DNA of 64,000 nucleotides, from NCBI GenBank assembly GCA_013373205.1, contig JABXIG010000011.1, positions 232,523 through 296,522 on the forward strand, written 5' to 3'. A program made the translations under genes and the position numbers. Source of the stretch: Methylocystaceae bacterium. GTDB taxonomy: Bacteria; Pseudomonadota; Alphaproteobacteria; Rhodospirillales; Terasakiellaceae. A model generated the notes under the pieces. It was not told the DNA's origin. It did no database searches and worked only from the letters and a program-made list of their open reading frames with translations. Positions within the stretch are counted from its first letter, which is position 1, and the number at the start of each line of letters is the position of its first letter. Below are positions 54,327 through 63,006 of this stretch, piece by piece.

Positions 54327-54343
54327 GTGAAGGAATATCATAG

Positions 54344-55345
54344 ATGGCAAGACATACGTTTTTCTGCATCGACGGCCATACCTGTGGCAATCCGGTGCGT
54401 CTTGTTGCGGGCGGTGGACCGGGCCTTAAAGGCAAGACAATGCTGGAAAAGCGCGCACATTTCCTGGCTGAATATGACTGGATTAGAACCGGGTTGATGT
54501 TTGAACCACGCGGGCATGACATGATGTCCGGCTCGATCCTTTATCCTCCGACCCGCGACGACTGTGATGTGGCGGTGCTTTATATCGAAACATCTGGCTG
54601 TCTGCCCATGTGCGGCCATGGTACGATTGGCACGGTGACGATGGCGATTGAACATGGTCTGGTTAAACCGACAACGCCGGGTGTTCTTAACCTTGATACC
54701 CCTGCGGGCAAGGTTGTTGCTGAATATAAACAGGTTGGTGAATATGTTGAAGAAGTCCGCTTAACCAACGTGCCATCCTTTCTATATAAAGAAGGGCTAT
54801 CAGTTGATGTTGACGGGCTTGGCGACCTTTTTGTGGATGTGGCCTATGGCGGGAATTTCTATGCCATTGTGGATGCGCAAAGCAATTTTCAGGATATGGC
54901 TGATTTTACAGCAGGCGAACTGGTTGGTTTTAGCCCCAAGTTACGCGCGGCCCTGAATGACAAATATGATTTTATTCACCCTGAAAAGCCAGAGATTAAC
55001 GGCCTGAGCCATATTCTATGGACGGGCAACACCACCAACCCTGAAGCCACCGCACGTAATGCCGTTTTTTATGGGGAAAAAGCGATTGATCGTTCCCCTT
55101 GCGGAACAGGCACATCATCGCGCATGGCGCAATGGGCGGCGCTTGGCAAACTGGATGTAGGCGATGATTTTATCCATGAAAGCATTATTGGATCGCTTTT
55201 TAAAGGCCGGGTGGAAGGTCGGGTGAAAGTTGGTGATTTTGACGCGATCATCCCGTCTATTGCCGGATGGGCACGCATGACAGGAACAAATACGATCTAT
55301 ATTGATGATCGTGACCCCTATGCACACGGGTTTGTGGTGAAATAA
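54344..55345 (+). CDS. 4-hydroxyproline 2-epimerase (proline racemase family)
   Basis: 333 residues. Both catalytic cysteines of the racemase/epimerase type are present: C90 in PMCGHGTIG and C253 in SPCGTGTSSR. A dehydratase of the same family would have the second cysteine changed to threonine, so an epimerase is favoured. HTCGNPVRLVAGG at the start is typical of the hydroxyproline branch. It would interconvert trans-4-hydroxy-L-proline and cis-4-hydroxy-D-proline, the first step of the pathway encoded by the three preceding genes. Confidence 0.88.
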   Translation: MARHTFFCIDGHTCGNPVRLVAGGGPGLKGKTMLEKRAHFLAEYDWIRTGLMFEPRGHDMMSGSILYPPTRDDCDVAVLYIETSGCLPMCGHGTIGTVTMAIEHGLVKPTTPGVLNLDTPAGKVVAEYKQVGEYVEEVRLTNVPSFLYKEGLSVDVDGLGDLFVDVAYGGNFYAIVDAQSNFQDMADFTAGELVGFSPKLRAALNDKYDFIHPEKPEINGLSHILWTGNTTNPEATARNAVFYGEKAIDRSPCGTGTSSRMAQWAALGKLDVGDDFIHESIIGSLFKGRVEGRVKVGDFDAIIPSIAGWARMTGTNTIYIDDRDPYAHGFVVK

Positions 55346-55378
55346 CATGGGGTGGCAGATTTTTAAAAAGGACAGAAC

Positions 55379-56299
55379 ATGAGCCAGATTGATTATATTG
55401 CAGCACATGATGTGGAAGACAAACTGTCATGGTATGCCTTAAGTGAAGCCTTAATCAAAGCACATAAGGAAGAACGTGCAGATATCGATGATATTCTGTT
55501 TAAGCATGGAGATAATGCGTTGTTGAACCGGGCGGCTTGGATAAGCGGAGCCGGGATTGGGATTAAGACAGCAACAATTTTTCCAGGGAATTTACCGGAT
55601 AAACCCAGTATTCATGCTGTTTTTACTTTGTTTGATGATGCAACAGGTGTTCCCACGGCCATTATCGATGGCATCATGGTGACTAAATGGAAAACAGCAG
55701 GGGATTCCATCCTCGGCTCACGTCTTCTTGCCCGAAAAGACAGTAAGGTTGTGACCATTGTGGGCGCGGGGGCAGTCGCTGAATCGTTAGTCGATGCCTA
55801 CCGTGAAGTCTTTCCCGATGTGGAACGTATTCTGATCTGGAACCGCACACATGCCAAGGCCGAAGCACTGGCGCAGAAAAAAGGCATCGAAGCCGTTGAA
55901 GATTTGCAAACGGCCCTGGCTGCGGCTGATATCGTTTCAAGTGCGACAATGTCCATTGAACCTGTCTTGAAAGGGGCGTGGGTCAAGCCGGGAACGCATG
56001 TGGATTTGATCGGGGCGTATCGTCCGGACATGCGCGAAGCTGATGATGAATTGATTTCAACAGGTAGCCTGTTTGTGGATGCACGTGAAACTACGGTGCA
56101 TGATATTGGGGAATTGATGATCCCGATTGCCAAGGGCGTCATTACGGAAGAAACCGTCAAAGGCGATTTTTACGATCTGTGCAATGGCGCAACGGGGCGC
56201 ACAAGTGAGGATGAAGTTACAATCTTTAAAAATGGCGGCGGGGCACATCTGGATTTGATGACGGCGCTTTATATCCAAAAAACCGCCAAAGGCAACTAA
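55379..56299 (+). CDS. Ornithine cyclodeaminase/mu-crystallin-family reductase, probably pyrroline-2-carboxylate reductase
   Basis: 306 residues. A Rossmann motif VTIVGAGAVAESLVDAY (about 122-138) with IWNRTHAKAEALA and the family signature of GVPTAIIDGIMVTKWKTAG near 90-109. In hydroxyproline/proline clusters members of this family reduce delta-1-pyrroline-2-carboxylate to L-proline. D-proline oxidised by the upstream FAD enzyme would supply that substrate, as would dehydration of a 3-hydroxyproline. Its TAA overlaps the ATG of the next gene by one base (TAATG), which argues that the two enzymes act together. Confidence 0.78.
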   Translation: MSQIDYIAAHDVEDKLSWYALSEALIKAHKEERADIDDILFKHGDNALLNRAAWISGAGIGIKTATIFPGNLPDKPSIHAVFTLFDDATGVPTAIIDGIMVTKWKTAGDSILGSRLLARKDSKVVTIVGAGAVAESLVDAYREVFPDVERILIWNRTHAKAEALAQKKGIEAVEDLQTALAAADIVSSATMSIEPVLKGAWVKPGTHVDLIGAYRPDMREADDELISTGSLFVDARETTVHDIGELMIPIAKGVITEETVKGDFYDLCNGATGRTSEDEVTIFKNGGGAHLDLMTALYIQKTAKGN

Positions 56300-57783
56300 T
56301 GTATCCGTCGATCTTCAATGACGCCATCGGTCCGGTCATGCGCGGGGCTTCAAGTTCTCATGTGGCTGCCGCCCATCGCATCGGGGTTTTGGCCCGTGAT
56401 TACATGAACGGGGACTTCCACAGTGTGCTGGTCGAATATGACCCGAACGGATCGCTGGAACCGACCCATGAAAGTCAGGGGTCCGACATGGGGCTGTTTT
56501 GTGCCTTGATGGGCTGGGACGTTACCGATGATCGCATGGAAGTGGCAGAAGATCATTTGAAAGCAGCGGGTAAAATGGTTGAAATCCGCATTGTTGATTA
56601 TGGTGCCAGCCACGAAAACACCTATAAACTTACACTGACGAGCCAGACCGACCAGGTCTGTATGATCGCCATTTCTACAGGCGGCGGCATGATCGAAGTG
56701 ATTGAGATTAATGGGGTCAAACTGTCCTTGTTCGGGGACTATTACGAAACATTGATATTTGGCGATTGCCCTGTGGTGACGGCTGATTATGTGCTGGAAC
56801 GTGACGGGCTGATACAGGTGAAATCGCAAACGCCCCTTGAAAACCTGCCGGATGGTTTGGTGGTGCGCACAATGGCCCCCGTCTTACCCATCGGTGCCCG
56901 CAAGGATATGTGCGTCCCGTTCACAGATAGTGTCGAGATGCAGGCCTATAATGCAGATAAAGGCCTGTCATTGTGGGAACTGGCGGTTAAATATGAAAGT
57001 GCGCGGGGTCAGATTTCTGAAGAAACCGTCTTTGAAAAGATGCGCGCTATTGTGCAGATTTTGGATCGATCCATTGAACAAGGGATTAAAGGGACGGCCT
57101 ATGAAGATCGCATGTATCCCGCACATGCGCCGCGTTTTAAAGAAAAAATGGCATCCAATGCTTTTATGGATTTGAACCTTTACAACAACGTTATTTTATC
57201 TGTCACCGCTCTGATGGATGTCAAAAGTTCCATGGGGATTATTGTTGCAGCCCCCACAGCCGGGTCGTGTGGGACCTTGCCGGGAACCTGTCTGGGGGTG
57301 GCGAATGCGTTGCATATGGATGAAGACCAAAAAGTTAAAGCGATGCTGGCAGCCGGATTGATTGGTGTTTTTATTGCGGCTAAAGCCACTTTTTCAGCAG
57401 AACTTGGCGGCTGTCAGGCCGAAACCGGGTCCGGGTCCGGTATGGCGGCTGCGGCGTTGGCGACTTTGTTTGATGCAGACCTTGAAACCTGTCTGGGCGC
57501 AGCCTCGATGGCGTTACAGAATACCTTTGGTTTGGTTTGTGATCCGGTGGCAAATCGGGTGGAAGCCCCGTGTTTGGGCAAGAATGTATCCATGGCTGGC
57601 AATGCGTTATCGTCTGCCAACATGGCATTAGCGGGATTTGAAAGCCTGATCCCGCTGGATGAAGTGATCGTTGCCATGCATAAAGTGGGGCAGGCTATTC
57701 CCTGTGAATTGCGCTGTACGGGCAAAGGCGGTCTTGCCATGACACCCACGGGTCAGGCGTTATACAAGAAGTTTAATTGTTAA
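56299..57783 (+). CDS. Iron-sulfur L-serine-dehydratase-like enzyme with diverged substrate motif
   Basis: 494 residues, a fusion of SdaAB-like (1-160) and SdaAA-like (about 230-490) parts. Cluster cysteines are in place: C324 (AGSCGTLPG), C414 and C425 eleven apart (CDPVANRVEAPC), and the very last residue, C494, corresponds to the tail cysteine that caps the cluster in type 2 serine dehydratases. The usual substrate motif GPSSSHT is GASSSHV (16-22), and the GHGTD segment is SQGSD. Being coupled to a pyrroline-2-carboxylate-reductase-like gene in a hydroxyproline operon, it may dehydrate 3-hydroxyproline rather than serine; this is inference. A serine deaminase remains the conservative name. 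Confidence 0.78.
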   Translation: MYPSIFNDAIGPVMRGASSSHVAAAHRIGVLARDYMNGDFHSVLVEYDPNGSLEPTHESQGSDMGLFCALMGWDVTDDRMEVAEDHLKAAGKMVEIRIVDYGASHENTYKLTLTSQTDQVCMIAISTGGGMIEVIEINGVKLSLFGDYYETLIFGDCPVVTADYVLERDGLIQVKSQTPLENLPDGLVVRTMAPVLPIGARKDMCVPFTDSVEMQAYNADKGLSLWELAVKYESARGQISEETVFEKMRAIVQILDRSIEQGIKGTAYEDRMYPAHAPRFKEKMASNAFMDLNLYNNVILSVTALMDVKSSMGIIVAAPTAGSCGTLPGTCLGVANALHMDEDQKVKAMLAAGLIGVFIAAKATFSAELGGCQAETGSGSGMAAAALATLFDADLETCLGAASMALQNTFGLVCDPVANRVEAPCLGKNVSMAGNALSSANMALAGFESLIPLDEVIVAMHKVGQAIPCELRCTGKGGLAMTPTGQALYKKFNC

Positions 57784-57891
57784 GCCGAAAGTTGAATTTA
57801 TTCTTTTTCATCATCATTCTATTGCGCTTAAAGAGGGGATTGCATACCTTATTGCAGGTGAGAATCATTATATACAAAAGGAATAACCACT

Positions 57892-58959
57892 GTGGTGTCA
57901 TTAAAAGCGTTTGTCGCGGGCCTGTTTTTGGTTGTCTCATTCATAATGATGCCTGGGGGGGAGGCCTTTGCGGCGAATGATAAAGTTCGCCTTGTCGGAG
58001 TTGTGACGGCACCGGCTGAAATGCGCGAAATTGAAACGGTGATTGAAGCGGTTGGCACAACAAAAGCGCGCCGATCGGTTGAAATTCAGGCAATCAGCAG
58101 TGGTGTTGTGCGCGAAATTGCATTTACGGAAAGTGAACCCGTGTCGAAAGGCAGCGTTCTGTTACGCCTTGATGATGAAATTGAACGCGCTGATCTGTCT
58201 GAAGCCGAAGCACGGCTGAAAGATGTTAAGTCTTCTTTACAACGTTCCCTATCCTTGCAGAAACGCGATGCGGTTTCTGCTTCCAGTGTGGATACATTAA
58301 TCGCTGAGGTTTCCATTGCCGAAGCCGAACGTGATCGTGCCCGTCGCAAGCTACAGGATCGCATATTGATTGCCCCCTTTGACGGGCGGATTGGTTTTAC
58401 GGATTTGGAACTCGGCGCGCACCTTAAGGCCGATGAAACGGTTGCTGTTCTAGATGATTTGTCATCTGTAAAAGTTGAATTTTATCTACCGGAAAACCTG
58501 TTTTCCAAAATTCAGGTTGGCGCACCGATTTTTGCAGATACAGCTGCCTTTAAAGGGCGCTCCTTTAAGGGCAATATTGAAGCAATCGACAGCCGTGTTA
58601 ATGAAAATTCGCGTTCTTTTAAAGTCAGAGCCCTGATTACCAATGAAGATGGTTTGTTGCCGGCTGGTATGTTTATGCATATCAAGCTTGTTCTGGATGC
58701 GAGCACTGTTTTAGGTATTCCCGAAGAGGCGGTGGTCGTTGATGGCACACAGCTTTATGTCTTTGTTGTGGATGAGGAACAAGCCCCCCCTCGTGCTGTT
58801 CAGCAGACGATCAAGATTGGTCGACGTGCGTTTGGATGGGTGGAAGTGATCGATGGATTGAACGAAGGCCAGAAGGTCATTGTTCGTGGTGTTCAGAAAG
58901 TAAAAACCGGAACCGCCCTGAAAATCCTCCCTCTTAAGAGTGAGAGTGCCACTCAATGA
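57892..58959 (+). CDS. RND efflux periplasmic adaptor protein
   Basis: 355 residues from a GTG at 57892 with AAGGA nine bases upstream. A signal peptide (VSLKAFVAGLFLVVSFIMM, ending AFA) is followed by the membrane-fusion-protein order: beta-barrel start, biotinyl-lipoyl half-motif (VEIQAISSGVVREIAF), a helical hairpin (about 90-145), second lipoyl half (ILIAPFDGRIGFTDLELGA) and a barrel domain. The hairpin is short. The stop overlaps the next gene as ATGA. It links the RND pump to an outer-membrane channel; no such channel gene is in the window. Confidence 0.88.
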   Translation: MVSLKAFVAGLFLVVSFIMMPGGEAFAANDKVRLVGVVTAPAEMREIETVIEAVGTTKARRSVEIQAISSGVVREIAFTESEPVSKGSVLLRLDDEIERADLSEAEARLKDVKSSLQRSLSLQKRDAVSASSVDTLIAEVSIAEAERDRARRKLQDRILIAPFDGRIGFTDLELGAHLKADETVAVLDDLSSVKVEFYLPENLFSKIQVGAPIFADTAAFKGRSFKGNIEAIDSRVNENSRSFKVRALITNEDGLLPAGMFMHIKLVLDASTVLGIPEEAVVVDGTQLYVFVVDEEQAPPRAVQQTIKIGRRAFGWVEVIDGLNEGQKVIVRGVQKVKTGTALKILPLKSESATQ

Positions 58960-61900
58960 CACTTTCTGATCTCTCCATCCGCCGTCCTGTTCTGGCCATT
59001 GTCACAAGTTTGCTAATCATTACGGCAGGTGTTGCGACGATTTTCAACATTCCGGTTCGTGAGCTTCCCGATGTGGATTCTGCCGTTGTGACCATTTCGA
59101 CAGAATATACCGGGGCATCACCACGTATTGTGGATACAGATATAACCGAGATTATTGAAAGTTCGGTTGCGGGTGTATCCGGTGTTAAATCCATTCAGTC
59201 GAGCAGCCGCCGGGGACGTTCGCGCACGGTGATTGAATTTGAAACCGGTCGTGATATTGACCAGGCCGCAAATGATGTACGTGATGCGGTGGGACGGGTA
59301 CGTGCAAGTTTACCTGAAGAAGTTGATGAACCCCGCGTCATTAAAAGCGACAGCGATGCCGATCCTGTTATGCGTCTGGCCGTTGTTTCAGATCGCCACA
59401 GCCCGGAAGAAATTACGGATTATGTTGAAAGATTTATCCTTGACCACTTGACCACATTGGACGGTGTGGCCAGTGTGGATGTGCGCGGGGAACGCCGATA
59501 TGCCATTCGCGTCTGGCTGGATCGTCGGGCCATGGCAGCGCGCAATATGACCATCAACGACATTGAAACCGCCATTCAACGCGCTAATGTGGAACTGCCG
59601 GCAGGTGATATTGAATCACGTAATCGCTTGTTTGAATTGCGCTTAAATGCCCGCCTGTCCACACCTGAAGAATTTGGCAATATCGTATTAGGTAAGGTCA
59701 ACGGGTTCACCGTGCGTCTGCATGATGTAGCGCGCATTGAACAAGGTGTTGAAGATGACGACCTAATCCTGCGCGCCAATGGAAAACCCGCTGTGGGGAT
59801 GCAGGTCATCCGTCAAAGCCAGTCCAACACCATGGAAATTTCCCAAGCCGTGCGGGCTAAAATCGATGAAATCAGAGGCGACCTGCCTGCCGGAATGGAT
59901 ATTATCGTCGGATCGGATGATGCGTTATTTATTGCTGCTTCGATTGAAGAGGTGGTGACGGCGCTGGTCATTTCGTTGGTGCTTGTGGTTATGGTGATCC
60001 TGCTTTTCCTCAGGTCATGGCGCACAACCTTGGTCCCTGTTGTTACAATTCCGGTAGCCTTAATCGGCTGTATGGCCTTGATTTCGCTATTGGGTTTTTC
60101 CATCAATGTTCTGACCTTGTTGGCCTTGTTGCTGGCGATCGGTTTGGTGGTGGATGACGCTATTGTGGTTTTGGAAAATATCAAACGCCGCATTGATGAA
60201 GGTGAAACACCGCTTGTTGCAGCCATGCGCGGGACACGTCAGGTTACTTTTGCGGTTCTTGCAACCTCGGTCACACTTGTTGCCGTTTTCATCCCGATTT
60301 CTTTTCTAGGCGGGCAAGTCGGTCGATTGTTCAGTGAATTTGGACTTATCATGGTTGCTGCTGTAGTTATTTCCACCTATGTCGCGCTCAGTCTATGCCC
60401 CATGATGGCTTCACGCTTGATTAAACCTTCAAAGGGCACTGACAAAGAAGGGGAAGTTCTGGACGACGATCACAGAATGGCTAAGTCTCTTGTTGGGCGG
60501 ACATATAAACGTTGGTTGCATCAGGCCTTAGCACATCCTTTTATTGTCCTTTTGGTTTGTTTAGGGTTTAGCGCGGGCTCTGTTGTTCTGTTTGAAGTGT
60601 TGCCGCGCGAACTGGCCCCGAGAGAAGATCGCGGTGTCGCTTTTGTCCCAATGACGGCCCCGCAAGGATCGACCCAAAGCTATACTGATGAACAGGCGCG
60701 TTATATTGAAGACATGATGCAAAGTGAGGTCGATAACGGCAATATCCGTTCGGTTTATACGATCATCGGCTTTGGCAACCGTCCCTATCGTGGATTTGTC
60801 GTGTTGCGCTTTGCTAATTGGGAAGACCGCGACGAAAGTCAGGAAGAAATTGTCAGAAAACTCCGCCCGAGGGTCTTTAGCCTGCCCGGTGTGCGCGCTG
60901 CTGTTGCCAGTCCGGCGGGTCTGGGACTGCGCGGGAATTCGACACCGTTACGTATTGTTGTGGGCGGGGCGGATTTTGATCAGGTGAAACAGTGGGCGTC
61001 CGTGTTACTGGAACGGGCAAAGTCCAATGAAAAGCTAGTCAATCCGGAAATGGATTATGAAGAGAACCAACCTCAGCTGGATTTGAAACTGGATCGTCGC
61101 CGGGCTTATGATCTGGGGATTAATGCCCGTGATATTGCCGGAACTTTACAGGTGATGTTTGCGTCAAAAGAAGTCAGCACTTACGTTGATCGCGGCCGGG
61201 AATATTCCGTTGTCACCCAGATCAGGCCGGAAGATCGCACCACCTATAACAATCTTGAAAATGTCTTTATTCGCACAGGTCAGGATGGTGAAGATAACCT
61301 GATCCCCATTGGAGCGTTGGTCGATGTCACTGAAACGGCGGCTTCCGCAGAATTGAAACGCTATGACCGTTTGCCATCCATCACCATTCAGGCGGCACTG
61401 GACCCGGATTATGCGCTGGGTGATGCCATCAAATTTATGGAAGATGCCGCAGAAGAACTGCTGCCCGTCAATGCCAAGATCGGTTATGCAGGCCAGTCGG
61501 CAACCTTTAAAGATACGTCCGGTGATATCACGACGATTTTCGTTCTGGCGCTTTTGATCGTCTTTTTGGTTCTGGCGGCACAGTTTGAAAGCTTTGTGCA
61601 TCCCTTTATCATTATGTTATCGGTTCCTCTGGCGATTGCGGGGGCCATTTACACCATGACCTTGGCGGGACTGTCGTTGAATATCTACAGTCAGATTGGT
61701 ATTTTATTGCTGGTGGGCCTGATGGCAAAGAACGGCATTTTGATCGTCGAGTTTGCCAATCAGCTGCGAGATGAAGGCAATGACGTTACCGAAGCTGTTG
61801 CCGAAGCTGCCTTGTTGCGCTTTCGTCCTATTGTAATGACCGTAATTTCCACGATTTTGGGGGCTTTGCCATTGGTTATGGCCAGTGGGGCTGGGGCAGA

Positions 61901-62063
61901 AAGCCGGATTGCCATCGGCTGGGTTATTGTGGGGGGCTTGGGCCTTGCGCTTGTCCTGACCCTGTTTTTAACACCCGTTCTCTACAGTCTTCTTGCCGGG
62001 TTTTCAAAACCGCGCTCGGCTGTTGAAAAAGCGTTGGAAGCAGAACTGCGCGCCCATGATTAA
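58956..62063 (+). CDS. RND efflux pump, inner-membrane transporter (AcrB/MdtB class)
   Basis: 1035 residues, full length for the hydrophobe/amphiphile RND family: twelve membrane helices with two large periplasmic loops. The proton-relay aspartates are in GLVVDDAIVVLENI near residue 400, and GQVGRLFSEFGLIMV and GLMAKNGILIVEFANQL are hallmark segments. N-terminal LSDLSIRRPVLAIVTSLLI is the first helix. Coupled to the adaptor gene. The exported compound is unknown. No regulator is adjacent. Confidence 0.92.
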   Translation: MTLSDLSIRRPVLAIVTSLLIITAGVATIFNIPVRELPDVDSAVVTISTEYTGASPRIVDTDITEIIESSVAGVSGVKSIQSSSRRGRSRTVIEFETGRDIDQAANDVRDAVGRVRASLPEEVDEPRVIKSDSDADPVMRLAVVSDRHSPEEITDYVERFILDHLTTLDGVASVDVRGERRYAIRVWLDRRAMAARNMTINDIETAIQRANVELPAGDIESRNRLFELRLNARLSTPEEFGNIVLGKVNGFTVRLHDVARIEQGVEDDDLILRANGKPAVGMQVIRQSQSNTMEISQAVRAKIDEIRGDLPAGMDIIVGSDDALFIAASIEEVVTALVISLVLVVMVILLFLRSWRTTLVPVVTIPVALIGCMALISLLGFSINVLTLLALLLAIGLVVDDAIVVLENIKRRIDEGETPLVAAMRGTRQVTFAVLATSVTLVAVFIPISFLGGQVGRLFSEFGLIMVAAVVISTYVALSLCPMMASRLIKPSKGTDKEGEVLDDDHRMAKSLVGRTYKRWLHQALAHPFIVLLVCLGFSAGSVVLFEVLPRELAPREDRGVAFVPMTAPQGSTQSYTDEQARYIEDMMQSEVDNGNIRSVYTIIGFGNRPYRGFVVLRFANWEDRDESQEEIVRKLRPRVFSLPGVRAAVASPAGLGLRGNSTPLRIVVGGADFDQVKQWASVLLERAKSNEKLVNPEMDYEENQPQLDLKLDRRRAYDLGINARDIAGTLQVMFASKEVSTYVDRGREYSVVTQIRPEDRTTYNNLENVFIRTGQDGEDNLIPIGALVDVTETAASAELKRYDRLPSITIQAALDPDYALGDAIKFMEDAAEELLPVNAKIGYAGQSATFKDTSGDITTIFVLALLIVFLVLAAQFESFVHPFIIMLSVPLAIAGAIYTMTLAGLSLNIYSQIGILLLVGLMAKNGILIVEFANQLRDEGNDVTEAVAEAALLRFRPIVMTVISTILGALPLVMASGAGAESRIAIGWVIVGGLGLALVLTLFLTPVLYSLLAGFSKPRSAVEKALEAELRAHD

Positions 62064-62127
62064 TCATATGGGTTAAGCTCAATACTTAAAAAAACGAGGT
62101 GAGTGTGGGCAGATACCCAACAAGCCT

Positions 62128-62577
62128 TTATTCTTCGGTTTTACTCGTTTTTTTGGATTTTGGTCGGGGCAGTGTTTCTGTAAAACTGATCAGAATTTTC
62201 TTTAGTTTCTTTTCTTTGACACTTTTGATCGCTTTCGCCGGGGAGACCCACATTTTCGTGCGTTTATCCATTTCCGGCCATTCATCAAGTTCTTCGCGAA
62301 CTTCTAGGGCAAACACTTTAACCCGACAGTGATAACCGCCTTTTTGGGGGGGTTTCTTATAGTTATATTCCCCGATAATTCTTTTGGACAGAATTCCTTT
62401 TACACCAGCTTCTTCGTAAGCTTCTTTCTCTGCGGAATGGCGCGCCTTCATATCGGGCTCGACAGTTCCTTTGGGCAGAACATAACGTCCGGTAGAAAGG
62501 GAGGTCAGGAGTAGGATTTCAATTTTTCCCTTATGTCGTCGATAGGGGATGACACAAGACTGTTTACGATACTCCAT
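62128..62577 (-). CDS. Nudix hydrolase
   Basis: 149 residues. A Nudix-box region is visible from about residue 36 (PKGTVEPDMKARHSAEKEAY then EEAGV), but the first glutamate of the Gx5E part is methionine and the REUxEE arginine is lysine. Such variants occur in the diphosphoinositol-polyphosphate-phosphatase-like group of alphaproteobacteria, whose beginning (SCVIPYRRHKGKIEILLLTS) also matches. The metal-binding EExG glutamates remain, so activity on a nucleoside diphosphate derivative is plausible. The C-terminus is lysine-rich. Confidence 0.8.
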   Translation of the reverse strand: MEYRKQSCVIPYRRHKGKIEILLLTSLSTGRYVLPKGTVEPDMKARHSAEKEAYEEAGVKGILSKRIIGEYNYKKPPQKGGYHCRVKVFALEVREELDEWPEMDKRTKMWVSPAKAIKSVKEKKLKKILISFTETLPRPKSKKTSKTEE

Positions 62578-62602
62578 ACGACCAGCTTTCTCTTTAGCTC
62601 TT

Positions 62603-62636
62603 ATCTGCGACTAAGCTCGTTCACTTTGTCGCAGAT
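62603..62636. terminator. Hairpin with perfect nine-base stem
   Basis: ATCTGCGAC and GTCGCAGAT flank a 16-base loop. It lies between the Nudix gene and a doubtful small frame, both on the minus strand. No T-run follows on either side, so its action as a terminator is unproven; an operator is also possible. Confidence 0.35.
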
Positions 62637-62639
62637 CGT

Positions 62640-62825
62640 TTATGCGTAAGCGCAGTTAAATTTCACCACGACTATAACTTTATCGGGTCTTTTGTATAGT
62701 GAAAAAAATGACTTTTTGTCGATGCATTCTTGGGCTCTTTGCATGGTTATCAAGCGTTTGCCTTTTCCGCTAAGTCTTATAAGTTGATGTGCATCCACTA
62801 TTTTATATATCCACTGGTTATACAT
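62640..62825 (-). CDS. Possible small protein, 61 residues
   Basis: An open frame from ATG at 62825, with GAGGGG six bases upstream, encodes MYNQWIYKIVDAHQLIRL and onward, ending VKFNCAYA. A longer version could begin at 62873 but lacks a ribosome site. Codon use (several ATA and AGA) is unlike the neighbouring genes, which points either to chance or to transferred DNA. No family is recognised. Confidence 0.35.
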   Translation of the reverse strand: MYNQWIYKIVDAHQLIRLSGKGKRLITMQRAQECIDKKSFFSLYKRPDKVIVVVKFNCAYA

Positions 62826-63006
62826 TAGAAACCCCTCAACCACCTTTGTTTTTGTATCCACCAAGATGAACAATCATATGGTTGCAGCAAAGGGAATCAT
62901 CCTGTTTTTTTCGGGGTGGGATAAATGGGTTGTGGTGAGGCTTGAAGCTTAATAAAGTATTCTATTGCGTGCATTATGTAGATAAAATTCTAATAAGTGA
63001 GCTCTG
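62826..63006. other. Intergenic region before the TPR gene
   Basis: AT-rich, no supported gene. It presumably holds the promoter of the secreted TPR protein. Nothing distinctive was seen apart from its low GC compared with the flanking genes. Confidence 0.35.

Noticed and set aside
62128..62577. Nudix protein as an inactive enzyme because of changed Nudix-box residues
   Set aside because: The same substitutions are common in a whole alphaproteobacterial subgroup, so loss of activity cannot be concluded.
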